Shown here one piece after another: positions 63,545 to 63,619 of a DNA stretch of 63,619 bases; within the stretch, counting starts at the first letter, position 1, and each line of letters begins with the position of its first letter. Source of the stretch: Clostridiales bacterium. Lineage in GTDB: Bacteria > Bacillota > Clostridia > Lachnospirales > Lachnospiraceae. Made by a program: the position numbers and the translations under genes. The stretch covers positions 1 through 63,619 of the forward strand of contig JAJQAA010000028.1 in the NCBI GenBank assembly GCA_021204045.1, in the 5' to 3' direction. The notes under the pieces are model-generated. The model had not been told where the DNA came from. It searched no databases and was given only the letters and a program-made list of their open reading frames with translations.

Positions 63545-63619
63545 TTGCCGCTAAAAAGTCAGCGACGAGACGGACCTTGAAAATGGAAGATTGAACAGTG
63601 TTTAAAACCCTGAAGATTC
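63545..63619 (+). ncRNA. rRNA-type leader RNA (cut by the window edge)
   Basis: Starts near the P2 transcription point with an imperfect hairpin (GCCGCT/AGCGAC, about 63549-63569) and the purine-rich GGACCTTGAAAATGG typical of Clostridia rRNA leaders. The 16S gene itself is not inside the window. Confidence 0.55.

Overview
The window looks like a chromosome segment of a moderately GC-rich, spore-former-lineage Clostridia, most likely a Lachnospiraceae-type organism. The reasons are the gene order mraZ-rsmH-ftsL-PBP-PBP-mraY-murD-ftsW-murA-ftsQ-ftsZ running into spoIIGA-sigE-spoIIP, strong AGGAGG-type ribosome binding sites, frequent TTG/GTG starts, several 2-hydroxyacyl-CoA dehydratase/activase genes and a CsoR-regulated copper locus. 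The genus cannot be fixed from sequence alone.

Layout. 1-920: scar of a mobilisable element (C-terminal piece of a relaxase) abutting a beheaded DUF362 gene. 1000-2439: Schlafen/AlbA-type regulator. 2603-12986: a redox island. A minus-strand set (LysR regulator, hexapeptide acetyltransferase, secreted flavodoxin-aldo/keto reductase fusion) is divergent from a plus-strand run: lipoprotein hydrolase, HgdB-like subunit without cluster cysteines, NapH/NosR-like membrane iron-sulfur protein, a second HgdB-like subunit interrupted by an in-frame TGA, HgdC-type activase and a DsbD_2/TauE-like membrane protein. 13141-15500: two-component system. 15770-16081: orphan BrnA-like antitoxin. 16199-20503: giant activase/dehydratase fusion. 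20666-26337: rhomboid-like protein, pyruvate kinase, diaminopimelate decarboxylase, a secreted Cys-Gly-Ser-rich peptide and three small metabolic or repair genes. 26356-28204: YchF, then an AT-rich graveyard with integrase and restriction/methylase remnants. 28205-29967: redoxin, lgt and a Spo0E-like micro-ORF.

30142-43937 is the division and cell wall cluster, starting with a promoter overlapped by MraZ boxes and ending at ftsZ and a terminator. 44043-46923 is the sporulation spoIIG-spoIIP group with a Spo0A-type promoter; spoIIGA carries an in-frame TGA that should block pro-sigma-E processing unless it is read through or is a sequence error. 47256-50313: lepA-hemW. 50524-54500: anaerobic glycerol-3-phosphate dehydrogenase-like operon plus a HAD phosphatase. 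54673-58200: secreted glycosidase-like protein, apt, trpF and trpD. 58377-61461: CsoR operators, csoR and copA with copZ fused in frame. 61478-63396: maf and cfa. 63426-63619: tandem rRNA-type promoters and leader, so an rRNA operon probably starts just beyond the window.

The most unusual content is the redox island (an uncharacterised pairing of an intact and a cysteine-less HgdB-like subunit with a membrane electron-transfer protein), the two CGA-to-TGA-like interruptions, the CopA-CopZ fusion that keeps an internal ribosome binding site, the Cys-rich secreted peptide, and three families of local repeats in intergenic regions.
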